Assembly: GCA_035535055.1 (NCBI GenBank)
Contig: DATLQT010000004.1
Location: 29,691-93,690, forward strand
Length of the DNA stretch: 64,000 bases
Direction: 5' to 3'
From: UBA6019 sp035535055
GTDB taxonomy: Bacteria; Chloroflexota; Dormibacteria; Dormibacterales; Dormibacteraceae
Below, one piece after another: positions 31,900 to 40,530 of this stretch. The notes under the pieces were generated by a model. The model was not told the origin of the DNA. It made no database searches and saw nothing but the letters and a program-made list of their open reading frames with translations. Position numbers and translations under genes: made by a program. Numbering within the stretch: the stretch's first letter is position 1; the number at the start of each line of letters is the position of its first letter.

Positions 31900-33154
31900 T
31901 CTCTCCGCCGCCCAGTACGTCCAGGTGGCTGTCGGCTTCGTCGAGGAGAGCCCGCATGGCCGCCCTGGCGGCCGGGCCGGCGGCTCCCCGGTCGATCGCC
32001 GCGTTGCTTTCGCGGACGGCCTCGAAGAGGAACCCTACCCCCTGCGGGAGGTTGAGGTCATCGTCGAGGGCCGCCCGGTAAGTGTCGCGCGCCCGCCCCA
32101 GCGACCGGACCAAACCCTCGTCGTCGACGGGCGGCGGCTGGAAGCGGTCGACGCGGGCGGAGAAGTCGCGCAGCCGGCGGACCTGCTCGGTGGCGCCGCG
32201 GATCGCCTCCTCGTCCATCCGGAGCTTGCTCCGGTAATGGGCGCTGGCGAGCAGGAAAAAGCGGATCCCAAGCGGATCGTGGCCCGCGTCGACCAGGTCC
32301 CGGAGGGTGGCGATGTTGCCGAGCCGCTTCGACATCTTGGCGCCGGTGGCGTCGGCCAGGTGCTCGGCGTGGAGCCAATGGCGGGCGAGCTGGACGCCGT
32401 TGGCCGCCTCCGACTGGGCGACCTCGTTCTGGTGGTGCGGAAAGAGGAGGTCGATGCCACCCGCATGGATGTCGAAGGTGTCGCCCAGGTAGGCCTTGCT
32501 CATCACCGAGCATTCGATGTGCCAGCCGGGCCGGCCGCGGCCGAAGGGCGCGTCCCAGGCGGCGCCGACCTCCCCGTCGCCGGGCGCCGTGCCCTTCCAG
32601 AGGGCAAAGTCGCTGACCGATTCTTTGTCGTAGTCGTCCCGCGACACCCGGGCGCCGGCCCTGAGGCCGGAGCGGTCGAGGTGGGCCAGCTCGCCATAGG
32701 TCGGGAAGCTGGCGATGCGGTAGTAGACGTCCCCTTCGGCCCGGTAGGCGTGGCCGCTCTCCAGCAGCCTCGAGATCATGGCGATCATGCCCGGGACGTG
32801 CTCGGTCGCCCGCGGCATGTGCTCGGGCTGCTGGACGCGAAGGGTGCGGAGGTCCTCCAGGAAGGCAGCCTCGTAGGGCGCCACGTAGGCGCGGATGGTC
32901 GTCTTCCGCTCGCCCGCAATCCGGATGATGCGGTCCTCGATGTCGGTCAGGTTCATCACCTGCTCGACGGTGTAGCCGCTGAAGCGGAGGTGGCGGCGGA
33001 GCAGGTCGTAGAAGAGGAAGGTCCGGAAATTCCCCACATGGGCGAAGTTCCAGACCGTCGGCCCGCAGGTGTAGAGGCCCGCCCTGCCGGCGTTAAGAGG
33101 TATGAACTCCTCCTTGCGACCGGTCGCCGAGTCGTGGACGCGAAGCGTGCCCAT
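31742..33154 (-). CDS. cysS: Cysteinyl-tRNA synthetase (or the related MshC-type ligase)
   Basis: Class I synthetase, 470 residues. Motifs are LYTCGPTVWNFAHVGNFRTF (HVGN replaces HIGH), the zinc-site segments GRPGWHIECSVMSK and HHQNEVAQSEA, and the KMSKR loop (GAKMSKRLGN). The C-terminal helical domain is DALR-like (AIDRGAAGPAARAAMRALLD) and ends VLEDSREGVRWRKA. Full length and position between ispF and rlmB, as in Bacillus, favour cysS over mycothiol ligase. The ATG is at 33152-33154. Confidence 0.95.
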   Translation of the reverse strand: MGTLRVHDSATGRKEEFIPLNAGRAGLYTCGPTVWNFAHVGNFRTFLFYDLLRRHLRFSGYTVEQVMNLTDIEDRIIRIAGERKTTIRAYVAPYEAAFLEDLRTLRVQQPEHMPRATEHVPGMIAMISRLLESGHAYRAEGDVYYRIASFPTYGELAHLDRSGLRAGARVSRDDYDKESVSDFALWKGTAPGDGEVGAAWDAPFGRGRPGWHIECSVMSKAYLGDTFDIHAGGIDLLFPHHQNEVAQSEAANGVQLARHWLHAEHLADATGAKMSKRLGNIATLRDLVDAGHDPLGIRFFLLASAHYRSKLRMDEEAIRGATEQVRRLRDFSARVDRFQPPPVDDEGLVRSLGRARDTYRAALDDDLNLPQGVGFLFEAVRESNAAIDRGAAGPAARAAMRALLDEADSHLDVLGGGEIELETKVERLIAEREAARAGRDFARADAIREELRTQGIVLEDSREGVRWRKA

Positions 33155-33166
33155 TTCGGAAGCCGT

Positions 33167-33634
33167 CTATTCCAGCAGAACGACGGCCTGGGCCGCGATG
33201 CCCTCCTCCCGGCCGAGCGCGCCCAGCGCCTCCGGTGAGGTCGCCTTGACGCCGACCAGGTCCTGGTCGAGGCCCAGTGTCTCGGCGATCCGGATCCTCA
33301 TCTCGCGCAGGTGCGGCTGCAGCCGCGGGCGCTGCGCGATCACCGTCGAGTCGAGGTTGACGATGGTGCGACCGTGGTCCTCGACGAGCGCGGCGGTCAT
33401 CGAGAGCAACTCGAGGCTCGAGATGTCCTCGTACTGCGGATCGTCGTCGGGAAAGTGCTCTCCGATGGTGCCCAGGGCGGCGGCGCCGAGCAGGGCGTCG
33501 ATGATCGCGTGGACAAGGACGTCGGCGTCGGAATGCCCCTCGAGGCCCGAGCCATGGGGCACTGTGACGCCGCCTATCACCAGCTGGCGGCCGGGGACAA
33601 GACGGTGCGTGTCATAGCCGATCCCCACCCTCAC
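33167..33634 (-). CDS. ispF: 2-C-methyl-D-erythritol 2,4-cyclodiphosphate synthase
   Basis: MEP isoprenoid pathway enzyme forming the cyclic diphosphate. The 155 residues have the zinc ligands in RVGIGYDTHRL (Asp8, His10) and GHSDADVLVHAIIDALLGAA (His, Asp). Further motifs are IGEHFPDDDPQYEDISSLEL and VGVKATSPEALGALGREEG. GTG 33632-33634 overlaps the TGA of ispD by 4 bp, so the two consecutive-pathway enzymes are co-translated. Confidence 0.97.
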   Translation of the reverse strand: MRVGIGYDTHRLVPGRQLVIGGVTVPHGSGLEGHSDADVLVHAIIDALLGAAALGTIGEHFPDDDPQYEDISSLELLSMTAALVEDHGRTIVNLDSTVIAQRPRLQPHLREMRIRIAETLGLDQDLVGVKATSPEALGALGREEGIAAQAVVLLE

Positions 33635-34320
33635 CGCTCCACCGCCTCGTGCTCGCGCAGCAGCGCCTCCAGGACCTCGAGGTCCTCCGCGGTGGTCAGC
33701 TTCAAGTTGGCAGGCTCGCCCTCGACCACCGTGACCGGGTGGCCGGCCGCCGCCACCAGCTGGGCGTCGTCGTCTCCCTCGAGCCCGTTCTCGTGGGCTT
33801 CGAAATGGGCCTTGACCAGGAGCGGGTAGGAAAACCCCTGGGGGGTCTGGGCGAGGACGACCCGGGCGCGGTCGAGGCTTTCGACCAGCCGGTTTCCCTC
33901 GATGCGCTTGACTGCGTCGCGGGGATGGATCGCGGGAAAGGCCGCGCCCGACTCGACCGCCGCCTGGAGAACGCGCCGGCAGAGCTCGGCGCTGGCCAGG
34001 GGCCGGGCCGCGTCATGGACCAGGACGTAGTCGGCGCCGGCGAGGCGGGCGAGGCCCGCCCGGACCGACTCCTGCCTGGTCGCTCCGCCGGGGCACACCT
34101 CGACCGGCCGCCCGGGCCGCAGCTGGCGGACCTCGGCGCGGGCCTCCTCCTGCCGTGCGGGAGGCGCGACGACGACCACCCGGCCGACATCCTCCAGCGA
34201 GAGGAAGAGCTCGACCGCGCGGGCGAGCGGGGTTCGCCCGTTGAGCGGCAGCAGCGCCTTGCTGCCCCGGCCGAGGCGGGTGCCGAGGCCGGCCGCGGCG
34301 ATGACTGCGGCGACTTCCAT
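33631..34320 (-). CDS. ispD: 2-C-methyl-D-erythritol 4-phosphate cytidylyltransferase
   Basis: Makes CDP-ME from MEP and CTP. The 229 residues have the nucleotide-binding N-terminus AAVIAAAGLGTRLGRGSKAL, the GGATRQESVRAGL loop, VLVHDAARPL with the metal-site Asp, and AQTPQGF. The ATG is at 34318-34320, with GAGGCGGGG just upstream. It is coupled to ispF. Confidence 0.97.
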   Translation of the reverse strand: MEVAAVIAAAGLGTRLGRGSKALLPLNGRTPLARAVELFLSLEDVGRVVVVAPPARQEEARAEVRQLRPGRPVEVCPGGATRQESVRAGLARLAGADYVLVHDAARPLASAELCRRVLQAAVESGAAFPAIHPRDAVKRIEGNRLVESLDRARVVLAQTPQGFSYPLLVKAHFEAHENGLEGDDDAQLVAAAGHPVTVVEGEPANLKLTTAEDLEVLEALLREHEAVER

Positions 34321-34334
34321 TTCCCCGCCTCTTT

Positions 34335-35414
34335 TCAGCTCTCCCGCCGGGGACGGCGCGGCGGCACCGGACCGTTTCCGTTGGCGGGGCTGGCGAAGAT
34401 CATCCGGCCGGCGGCGGTCTGGAGCACCGAGGTGACGGTGACGCTGACCGTCTGGTTCAGGTAGCGGCGGCCGTTCTCCAGCACCACCATGGTGCCGTCG
34501 TCAAGGTAACCGACGCCCTGGCCCTGCTCCTTGCCCTCCTTGACGACCGCCACCACCAGCTCCTCGCCGGGTATGGCGACCGGTTTCAGCGCGTTGGTCA
34601 GCTCGTTCAGATTGAGGACGGTGGCGCCCTCGAGGCGGGCGATCCGGTTCAGGTTGAAGTCGTTGGTGAGGATGGCCAGGTTGGACTTGCGCGCCAGCTT
34701 GATGAGCTTGGAGTCCACCTCGATCTCGCCGACCGGGTCGTCATCCCTGAACTCGACCGTCAGGTCGGGATCCTTCTGGAGCTCGGTCAGCACCTCCAGC
34801 CCGCGCCGGCCGCGGTTGCGCCTGATGGCGTCGGCGGAGTCGGCGACCTGCTGGAGCTCCTTCAACACGAAGCGGGGAACTATCAGCGGGACGTCGAGGA
34901 ACCCGGTCCGGGCGAGGTCGAGGACGCGCCCGTCGATGATCACCGAGGTGTCGAGCAGGACGCCGCGCAGCCGGTGCCCGGCGTTGGGGTCGGGCCGCGA
35001 TCCTCCGACCAAGGCAAGGAGCTCCGCGCGGCGGGTCAGCCCGAGGCTGGCGCCCTGGTAGGCGAGCAGGCAGGCAAGGACGGCGCTCAGTGGAACGCCG
35101 TAGGGCTGGAAATCGCGGACGAAGTAGCCGACCAGCACGGCTATCAGCAGGCCGACGATGAGGCCGAAAAGTCCGGTGACGAGATCTGCAAGGGGAGTGG
35201 TTCGGAGCTGGAGGTTGACCCGCCGCCAGGCGCCCGTGACGTAGGGCGCGCCGAGGTAGGCGAAGATCAGACCCTCCAGGGTCGTAAGGCTGATGATGAC
35301 GCCGCTGCCCGGGGCCAGGATGTGGCCCTGCCGGACCATGGCGAAGCCGAGGACGAAGCCTCCGACGACTCCGAGCCCGGCCCCCAACCCGCGGGCCAAG
35401 GCTTCGGAACGCAT
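34335..35414 (-). CDS. PIN and TRAM domain membrane protein (YacL-like)
   Basis: The 359-residue protein has about four N-terminal membrane helices (about 5-130). A PIN-like nuclease domain follows (about 150-270; GVLLDTSVIIDGRVLDLART supplies the first acidic residues, AILTNDFNLNRIA later ones). A C-terminal TRAM RNA-binding domain comes last (about 285-345; EELVVAVVKEGKEQGQGVGY). In Bacillus, yacL has the same architecture and sits between disA and ispD; here it lies between radA and ispD and no disA is present. The ATG is at 35412-35414, with GGAGG 13 nt upstream. The substrate is unknown. Confidence 0.93.
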   Translation of the reverse strand: MRSEALARGLGAGLGVVGGFVLGFAMVRQGHILAPGSGVIISLTTLEGLIFAYLGAPYVTGAWRRVNLQLRTTPLADLVTGLFGLIVGLLIAVLVGYFVRDFQPYGVPLSAVLACLLAYQGASLGLTRRAELLALVGGSRPDPNAGHRLRGVLLDTSVIIDGRVLDLARTGFLDVPLIVPRFVLKELQQVADSADAIRRNRGRRGLEVLTELQKDPDLTVEFRDDDPVGEIEVDSKLIKLARKSNLAILTNDFNLNRIARLEGATVLNLNELTNALKPVAIPGEELVVAVVKEGKEQGQGVGYLDDGTMVVLENGRRYLNQTVSVTVTSVLQTAAGRMIFASPANGNGPVPPRRPRRES

Positions 35415-35431
35415 GGAAATGAAACGCCTCC

Positions 35432-36841
35432 TTATGAGTCCTTCGGAATGTCGTTCTGTCGGTGATAGGCCAGGCGGATGTGTTCAGGAAAAACCGCGGA
35501 AAGGGCCTCCGCGAGGCTCGGGACCTCGACCAGCTCGAGGCCCGGATAACGCCCGGTCAGCTTCGCGCCGGGCGGTATGACGGCCCGGGTGAAGCCACGC
35601 CGCGCCGCCTCCTGGAGGCGGCGGTCGAGCTGTGTCACCCGGCGAACCTCGCCGGTGAGCCCCAGCTCGCCGATCACCACGCTGCCGCCTGGCAGAGGCG
35701 CGCGGTACCGGTTGCTGGCGATGCTCAGGGCGAGACCGAGATCGGCCGCGGGTTCGGAGATCCGGAACCCGCCGGCCACGTTGACGAATATGTCTGACTT
35801 CTCCAGGCGGAACCTCGCGCGTTCCTCGAGGATGGCCACGATCATGTGAAGGCGGTTGGTGTCGATGCCGGTGGCGCTTCGCCGCGGGCTCGGGAACGAC
35901 GTGTCGGCGACCAGGCTCTGGAGCTCAACCAGGAGGGGCCGGGTGCCTTCAACCGCTGCCAATACGACTGTACCACCGGCTGTCAAGCTCGAACTCGACA
36001 CCAGCGCCGCGCTCGGGTCGGCCACCTCCTCTAGACCCGCCTCGCCCATCGCGAAGATCCCGATCTCGTCGGTGGAGCCGAAGCGGTTCTTGGTGGCACG
36101 AAGGATCCGGAACTCCTGCTGGCGGTCACCCTCGAGGTAGAGGACGGTGTCGACCATGTGCTCCAGCACCCGCGGCCCGGCGAGCGAGCCCTCCTTGGTG
36201 ACGTGGCCGACCAGGAAGATCGGGATGCCGCTGTCCTTGGCCAGCCGCATCAGCCGGGCCGCGCACTCGCGCACCTGGCTGACGGTGCCGGCGGCGGCCT
36301 CCAGGCCGGGGTCGGTCATGGTCTGGATGGAGTCCACGATGGCGACCGCGGGCTCTGCTGACCGGATGGCTTCCAGGACGGTTTCGAGGTCGTTCTCGGC
36401 CAGCACCAGGAAGCGCTCGTGCACGGCCTCCAGCCGGCGGGCACGCATCGCCACCTGCTGGACCGATTCCTCGCCGGTCGCGTAGAGCACGACCGCCTCG
36501 GCGGCCACCTGGCGAGCCAGGTGCATCACCAGTGTCGACTTGCCGACACCCGGCTCGCCGCCTATCAGCACCAGGCTGCCCGGCACGATGCCGCCGCCGA
36601 GGACGCGGTTCAGCTCCCCCCAGGCCAGCACCCGCCGGGGCGCCTGGTCAGAGCGCACCTCGGTGATCGGCAGCGCGTGGTTTGCCTCGCCCCGGCGGTC
36701 GGGCTGGCTGCCCTTGCCCGCGGCCACCACCTTGAATTCGGAGAGCGTGTTCCAGGCTTGGCAGTGGGGGCACTGGCCCGCCCAGCGGAGGGTCTCGCCA
36801 CCGCAGTCGCCGCAGACGAATGCGGTGGAGGTGCGTGCCAC
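35432..36841 (-). CDS. radA: DNA repair protein RadA
   Basis: RecA-like branch-migration helicase for recombinational repair. The 469 residues comprise an N-terminal C4 zinc finger (Cys10, 13, 24, 27), Walker A GEPGVGKSTLVMHLA, the RadA-specific KNRFG motif (RATKNRFGSTDEIG) and a C-terminal Lon-protease-like domain (GGFRISEPAADLGLALSIAS, VVIGELGLTGEVRRV). The start is GTG 36839-36841; a TAAAGT box exactly 6 nt upstream suggests a leaderless transcript. In Bacillus it follows clpC directly; here about 9 kb of other genes intervene. Confidence 0.97.
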   Translation of the reverse strand: MARTSTAFVCGDCGGETLRWAGQCPHCQAWNTLSEFKVVAAGKGSQPDRRGEANHALPITEVRSDQAPRRVLAWGELNRVLGGGIVPGSLVLIGGEPGVGKSTLVMHLARQVAAEAVVLYATGEESVQQVAMRARRLEAVHERFLVLAENDLETVLEAIRSAEPAVAIVDSIQTMTDPGLEAAAGTVSQVRECAARLMRLAKDSGIPIFLVGHVTKEGSLAGPRVLEHMVDTVLYLEGDRQQEFRILRATKNRFGSTDEIGIFAMGEAGLEEVADPSAALVSSSSLTAGGTVVLAAVEGTRPLLVELQSLVADTSFPSPRRSATGIDTNRLHMIVAILEERARFRLEKSDIFVNVAGGFRISEPAADLGLALSIASNRYRAPLPGGSVVIGELGLTGEVRRVTQLDRRLQEAARRGFTRAVIPPGAKLTGRYPGLELVEVPSLAEALSAVFPEHIRLAYHRQNDIPKDS

Positions 36842-36847
36842 CGGGCT

Positions 36848-36853
36848 ACTTTA
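36848..36853 (-). promoter_or_regulatory. Leaderless-type -10 box of radA
   Basis: TAAAGT on the minus strand fits the TANNNT pattern and is followed by exactly 6 nt and the GTG start. No ribosome-binding site lies upstream of the GTG. The spacing would place the transcript start at or next to the start codon. Confidence 0.5.
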
Positions 36854-36890
36854 GGCGCGCCGTCACCCAGGTCAGAAGGGTTAACAAATT

Positions 36891-36922
36891 GACGCCGCCC
36901 CGGGGGTAGTCGGGGCGGCGTC
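36891..36922. other. Perfect 11-bp hairpin between divergent radA and acetyltransferase genes
   Basis: GACGCCGCCCC (36891-36901) pairs exactly with GGGGCGGCGTC (36912-36922) around a 10-nt loop. A second weaker stem follows (about 36932-36957, GAGGT...ACCTC enclosing GCGG-TCGG-CCGC). Neither gene stops here, so a terminator makes little sense. The 192-bp gap holds two divergent promoters and these structures; no coding sequence is seen. Confidence 0.6.
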
Positions 36923-37021
36923 ACTTCGGAAGAGTCGAGGTAGGCGGTCGGCCGCAAACCTCCCGCCTTGCCTTCTGTAAGGGCTATCGCATAAGCAACC
37001 CAAAAAGTTTCATGGCGTCAA

Positions 37022-37027
37022 TACTTT
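37022..37027 (+). promoter_or_regulatory. Leaderless-type -10 box of the GNAT gene
   Basis: TACTTT (TANNNT pattern) is followed by exactly 6 nt (TCCTCC) and the GTG at 37034. The spacing mirrors that of the divergent radA promoter. No Shine-Dalgarno sequence is present. Confidence 0.45.
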
Positions 37028-37033
37028 TCCTCC

Positions 37034-37621
37034 GTGAGCCTGGGACCAGTCACCCTGGAGGGCCGCGGAATCCGGCTGGAGCCCCTTTCGCCGGCACACG
37101 CTGACGAGCTGCTGGAAGCTGCCGCCGACGCCGCGATCTGGCGCTGGCTGCCCGAACGGGTCGCGACCCGGGAGCAGATGCTGAGCTGGATCGAGGCCGG
37201 CTGGCGGGCCCAGGAGGCCGGTGGCGAGTATCCCTTCGCCGTCATCGACCGGCACTCCGGGAGGGCTGTCGGCAGCACCCGCTACATGGACGTCTCCGAA
37301 GCCCACCGCGGGGTCGAGGTGGGCTGGACCTGGTACCGGCGCGCCGACTGGGGCGGCAGGGTTAACCCCGAGGCCAAGCTGCTGCTCCTGACGCATGCCT
37401 TCGAGGACTGGGGCGCCATCCGCCTCTACCTCAAGACCGACTCTCTCAACGAGCGCTCGCGAGCGGCGATCCTAAAGCTCGGCGCCAGCCACGAGGGCGA
37501 CCTCCGCAACCACCGGATCCGTCCCGACGGGAGCTACCGGCACAGCTCCTACTACTCGATCCTCGACAGCGAGTGGCCGAGGGTGAAGAGCGCCCTGGAG
37601 CGGCGCCTAGCGATTTCCTAG
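37034..37621 (+). CDS. GNAT family N-acetyltransferase (RimJ/RimL type)
   Basis: The 195-residue protein resembles RimJ/RimL-type acetyl-CoA transferases: LEGRGIRLEPLSPAHADELL at the start, EYPFAVIDRHSGRAVGSTRY, then VEVGWTWYRRADWGGRVNPE leading into the acetyl-CoA-binding region, and LKTDSLNERSRAAILKLGAS. The target (protein N-terminus, antibiotic or other amine) is unknown. GTG start at 37034. The stop overlaps the convergent hydratase gene by 4 bp. Confidence 0.87.
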   Translation: MSLGPVTLEGRGIRLEPLSPAHADELLEAAADAAIWRWLPERVATREQMLSWIEAGWRAQEAGGEYPFAVIDRHSGRAVGSTRYMDVSEAHRGVEVGWTWYRRADWGGRVNPEAKLLLLTHAFEDWGAIRLYLKTDSLNERSRAAILKLGASHEGDLRNHRIRPDGSYRHSSYYSILDSEWPRVKSALERRLAIS

Positions 37622-38019
37622 GCTGAGCCCGAGTCGAGGATGACGCCGGCGACCGTCGCCCGCAGCACCTCCTTGCCGGCCGGGTTGGTGCAGGCGATCG
37701 CGAACTCGGCGTAGGTCCGGCCCGGCTGGCGCTCGGCGCGGGTGCAGACGCTGACGCAGAGGACCTCGTCCCCGGTGAAGACCGGCCGCAGGAACTCGAA
37801 GTGCATGTCGCGGGCGAGGTAGTTCAGGTCTCCCCCGAGCTTGGTCGGCAGCGTCGCCGTGAGAAGACCCTGCACCATCAACCGTCCGGCGCCGTCGAGA
37901 TCCACGTGGTGGATTCCCCGGTCGCCTGAGACGTCGCTGAAAGCACGGACGTCGGCGACGGTGAAGGTGCGGCGCCACTCGGTGCGGCTGCCCTCCTCGA
38001 CGGCCAGGCGCTCAGCCAC
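37618..38019 (-). CDS. MaoC-like hotdog-fold hydratase
   Basis: The 133-residue hotdog protein has the hydratase-type motif FSDVSGDRGIHHVD, with Asp and His placed as in (R)-specific enoyl-CoA hydratases. MVQGLLTATLPTKLGG and LNYLARDMHFEFLRPVFTGD follow. It is the last gene of the LLM / molybdenum-hydroxylase operon; its GTG (38017-38019) overlaps the end of the large-subunit gene by 8 bp. It probably hydrates an alpha,beta-unsaturated CoA ester made by, or fed to, the pathway. Substrate unknown. Confidence 0.83.
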   Translation of the reverse strand: MAERLAVEEGSRTEWRRTFTVADVRAFSDVSGDRGIHHVDLDGAGRLMVQGLLTATLPTKLGGDLNYLARDMHFEFLRPVFTGDEVLCVSVCTRAERQPGRTYAEFAIACTNPAGKEVLRATVAGVILDSGSA

Positions 38020-40084
38020 GATGGGCCTCCGCGGCCGCGATGGCGTCGAAGATGCGACCCGGCGAGTAGGGCAGTTCGGTCAGCGTCACGCCGAGCGGCG
38101 CGACGGCGTCGGCGACCGCGTTCGAGATGGCCGCGAAGGCGCCGATGGTGCCGCCCTCCCCCACTCCCTTGGAGCCGAGAACGGTGAAGGGGCTGGGTGA
38201 CTCTAGGTGTTGGATCGTCATCTCGGCCGGCATGTCGGGCGCCAGCGGGACGAGGTAGTCGAGAAGGGTCGAGCCCAGCGGCTGGCCATCCTCGCTGTAG
38301 TGGATCTCCTCCAGGAGCACGCCGCCCAGGCCCATCGCGATCCCGCCCCGAACCTGCTCCTCGACCGCCGCCGGATTGACGATGGTTCCGCAGTCCTCGA
38401 CCGCGTGGTAGGCGATCAACCGCGGGATCGCCGACAACGGGTCGACCTCGACCACCGCAAGGTGGGCGCCGCTCGGGTAAACCTGTCGCGGGTCCGCGCT
38501 GCGCTCGACGACGAGGCCGGGCGGCAGGTCGCGGGCGGCCGCCTCCCGGAGCGCCTCGACCAGGCTGGAGAGCCCCCCGACCGCACCCCGGCTGACGAAG
38601 GTGCCGCTGCCCGGCGGGCAGAGGTCGGTGTCGCCCTCGACCACGTCGACCAGCGCCGGGTCGATGCCCAGCTCGCGGGCGGCGAGCAGCCGGTAGGTCT
38701 CCGGGTGACCCTGGCCGGCCTCGGCCGCGCTGGTGAAGATCTGCACGCGGCCTGCCTCGGTCACGCTCACCCGCGCCGCGTCGTTGCCGGGGATCACGGT
38801 GACGCCCCGACCGCGATACTCGGTGGCGCCGGTACCACTGTGCTCGTTGAAAAGGCCGATCCCCACCCCGAAGAGCCGGCCCTCGGCGCGGGTGGCGGCC
38901 TGCCGTCGGCGGAGCTCCACATAGCCGGCGCTGGTCGCGACCCGCTCCAGGAGCTCCCGATAGTCGCCCGAGTCAAGGTTGCGGCCCGCCGCCGTGACGC
39001 TCGGGAACTCGGTCACCACGTTGCGGCGCCGCAGCTCCAAGGGGTCGATTCCGAGCCGGGCGGCTGCCAGGTCCACCATCCGTTCGCCCGCATAGGCGCC
39101 GGCGTTCATCCCCACCCCGCGGTAGGCGCCGGCCGGGCACTTGGCGCTGGCGACGCCCCGGGTGCGGAAGCGGAACGCCTTCAGCGCATACGGCCCGAAT
39201 AGGGTCTGGGCGGTGGTCATCGGCTCCAGCGCGGCGCCGAAGGGGAAGATCGAATAGGCGCCGACGTCGGCCGTGACTTCCGCGTCGACGGCCAGGAAGC
39301 GGCCGTCCCCATCGACGCCCAGCCGGAGCCGGACCTCCTCCTCGTGGGCGTGGTTGCTCGCCAGCAGGTTCTCGCGACGGTCCTCCAGCCAGCGGACCGG
39401 GTGGCCGAGCCGGCGCGCGAGCGCGGCGACCACCACCTCCTCGGGGAAGACGTGGGCCTTGAGCCCGAAGCCGCCGCCGACCTCGGGCGTGATCACCCGG
39501 ATCGCCTCCTCCGGCAGCCGGAGGCAGCGCGCGATCAGCGTCCGAACGAGGTGCGGGACCTGGGTCGAGGTCCAGACCGTGAGCCGGTCGCCGTCCGGAG
39601 CGGCGACCACTCCCCGCGTCTCCAGTGGGAGCGGGGTCTGGCGGGCGCTGCGGAAGGTCTCCTCGAGCACCAGGTGCGCGCTCGCGAGCTCACGGTCGAC
39701 TCCGCCGCTGTCGTGGACGTGGCTGAAGAGGACACCGTCTGGCGCGCTCGGGTGCAGTGGCTCGTCGCCGAGGGTCCGGTAGTCGATGAAGAGCGACTCG
39801 GCCAGGTCCTCCGCTCGGTAGCGGTCACGCGCGACGGCCACCGCCACCGCCTCACCGGCGAAGCGGACGACGCCGTCGGCCAGGGGCGGCCAGCCAGTGG
39901 CGACGAGGCCGCGGGCCTCGAGGCGGATGGGTTCGAGACCGAGGGCCCGGGCGTCGAAGACGTCGTCGGGCATGGGCGGGGCGTCGAAGGCGGCGTGAGC
40001 GACGGGTGAGCGGACGAAGGCCGCCTCCAGCGCCCCGGGGAGCCGCAGGTCGGCAAGGTAGATCGCGCCGCCGAGGACCTTCAT
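38012..40084 (-). CDS. Molybdenum hydroxylase large subunit (xanthine/aldehyde/CO dehydrogenase family)
   Basis: About 690 residues, holding the molybdopterin cofactor. Family motifs are TPEVGGGFGLKAHVFPEE, GAYRGVGMNAGAYAGERMVD and the catalytic-glutamate loop GSKGVGEGGTIGAFAAISNA. The CO-specific AYxCSFR active-site loop is absent: AYRGVGM stands there, close to the AYRGAGR of form II (CoxL-like) enzymes, so carbon monoxide is unlikely and an aldehyde or aromatic/heterocyclic substrate is likelier. It is slightly short for the family (about 750-800). The ATG 40082-40084 overlaps the small-subunit stop (ATGA). Confidence 0.9.
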   Translation of the reverse strand: MKVLGGAIYLADLRLPGALEAAFVRSPVAHAAFDAPPMPDDVFDARALGLEPIRLEARGLVATGWPPLADGVVRFAGEAVAVAVARDRYRAEDLAESLFIDYRTLGDEPLHPSAPDGVLFSHVHDSGGVDRELASAHLVLEETFRSARQTPLPLETRGVVAAPDGDRLTVWTSTQVPHLVRTLIARCLRLPEEAIRVITPEVGGGFGLKAHVFPEEVVVAALARRLGHPVRWLEDRRENLLASNHAHEEEVRLRLGVDGDGRFLAVDAEVTADVGAYSIFPFGAALEPMTTAQTLFGPYALKAFRFRTRGVASAKCPAGAYRGVGMNAGAYAGERMVDLAAARLGIDPLELRRRNVVTEFPSVTAAGRNLDSGDYRELLERVATSAGYVELRRRQAATRAEGRLFGVGIGLFNEHSGTGATEYRGRGVTVIPGNDAARVSVTEAGRVQIFTSAAEAGQGHPETYRLLAARELGIDPALVDVVEGDTDLCPPGSGTFVSRGAVGGLSSLVEALREAAARDLPPGLVVERSADPRQVYPSGAHLAVVEVDPLSAIPRLIAYHAVEDCGTIVNPAAVEEQVRGGIAMGLGGVLLEEIHYSEDGQPLGSTLLDYLVPLAPDMPAEMTIQHLESPSPFTVLGSKGVGEGGTIGAFAAISNAVADAVAPLGVTLTELPYSPGRIFDAIAAAEAHRG

Positions 40085-40530
40085 CTCCGCCCGTAGACCT
40101 CCAGCACCGCCTCCAGGATCGGCTCGTAGCCAGTGCAACGACAGAGGTTGCCGGCCAGCAGCCCGGGCAGGTTCTCCCGGTCGAGCGGCACGCCCCGGTC
40201 GAGCAGGGCCTGGGCGCTCAGCAGGAAGCCGGGCGTGCAGAACCCGCACTGGAAGGCGCGGTGCCGCTCGAAGGCGGCCTGCAGAGGACTCCTTTCACCA
40301 GCCGTCGCGAGTCCCTCGACGGTGGTAACCGCGTGGCCGTCGGCCTGGACGGCGAAGAGTAGGCAGGAACGGACCGCATCGCCGTCGAGGAGCACCGTGC
40401 AGGCGCCGCAAACGCCGTGCTCGCAGCCGAGGTGGGTGCCCGTGAGGCCGAGCCGGTCGCGGAGGAAGTCGGCCAGGGTTACGCGGGGATCGATGTCGAC
40501 TGCGTGCTCGCGGCCGTTGACGGTGATCAC
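40081..40530 (-). CDS. Molybdenum hydroxylase small subunit, two [2Fe-2S] clusters
   Basis: The 149-residue electron-transfer subunit (CoxS/CutS type). The plant-ferredoxin-like cluster ligands are GCEHGVCGACTVLLDG and CLLFAV. The second cluster is QCGFCTPGFLLSA with GNLCRCTGYEPILEAV. All eight cysteines are present. I start at GTG 40528-40530, overlapping the medium-subunit TGA by 4 bp; the long open frame upstream is a shadow. It passes electrons from the molybdenum site to the FAD subunit. Confidence 0.93.
   Translation of the reverse strand: MITVNGREHAVDIDPRVTLADFLRDRLGLTGTHLGCEHGVCGACTVLLDGDAVRSCLLFAVQADGHAVTTVEGLATAGERSPLQAAFERHRAFQCGFCTPGFLLSAQALLDRGVPLDRENLPGLLAGNLCRCTGYEPILEAVLEVYGRR

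Noticed and set aside
36930..37020. Possible c-di-GMP or other riboswitch upstream of the acetyltransferase gene
   Set aside because: Some short segments recall riboswitch joints, but the order and stems do not match any class I can recall, and the gene appears leaderless.
38012..40084. True (form I) CO dehydrogenase
   Set aside because: The large subunit has AYRGVGM in place of the AYxCSFR loop that carries the Mo/Cu-site cysteine.
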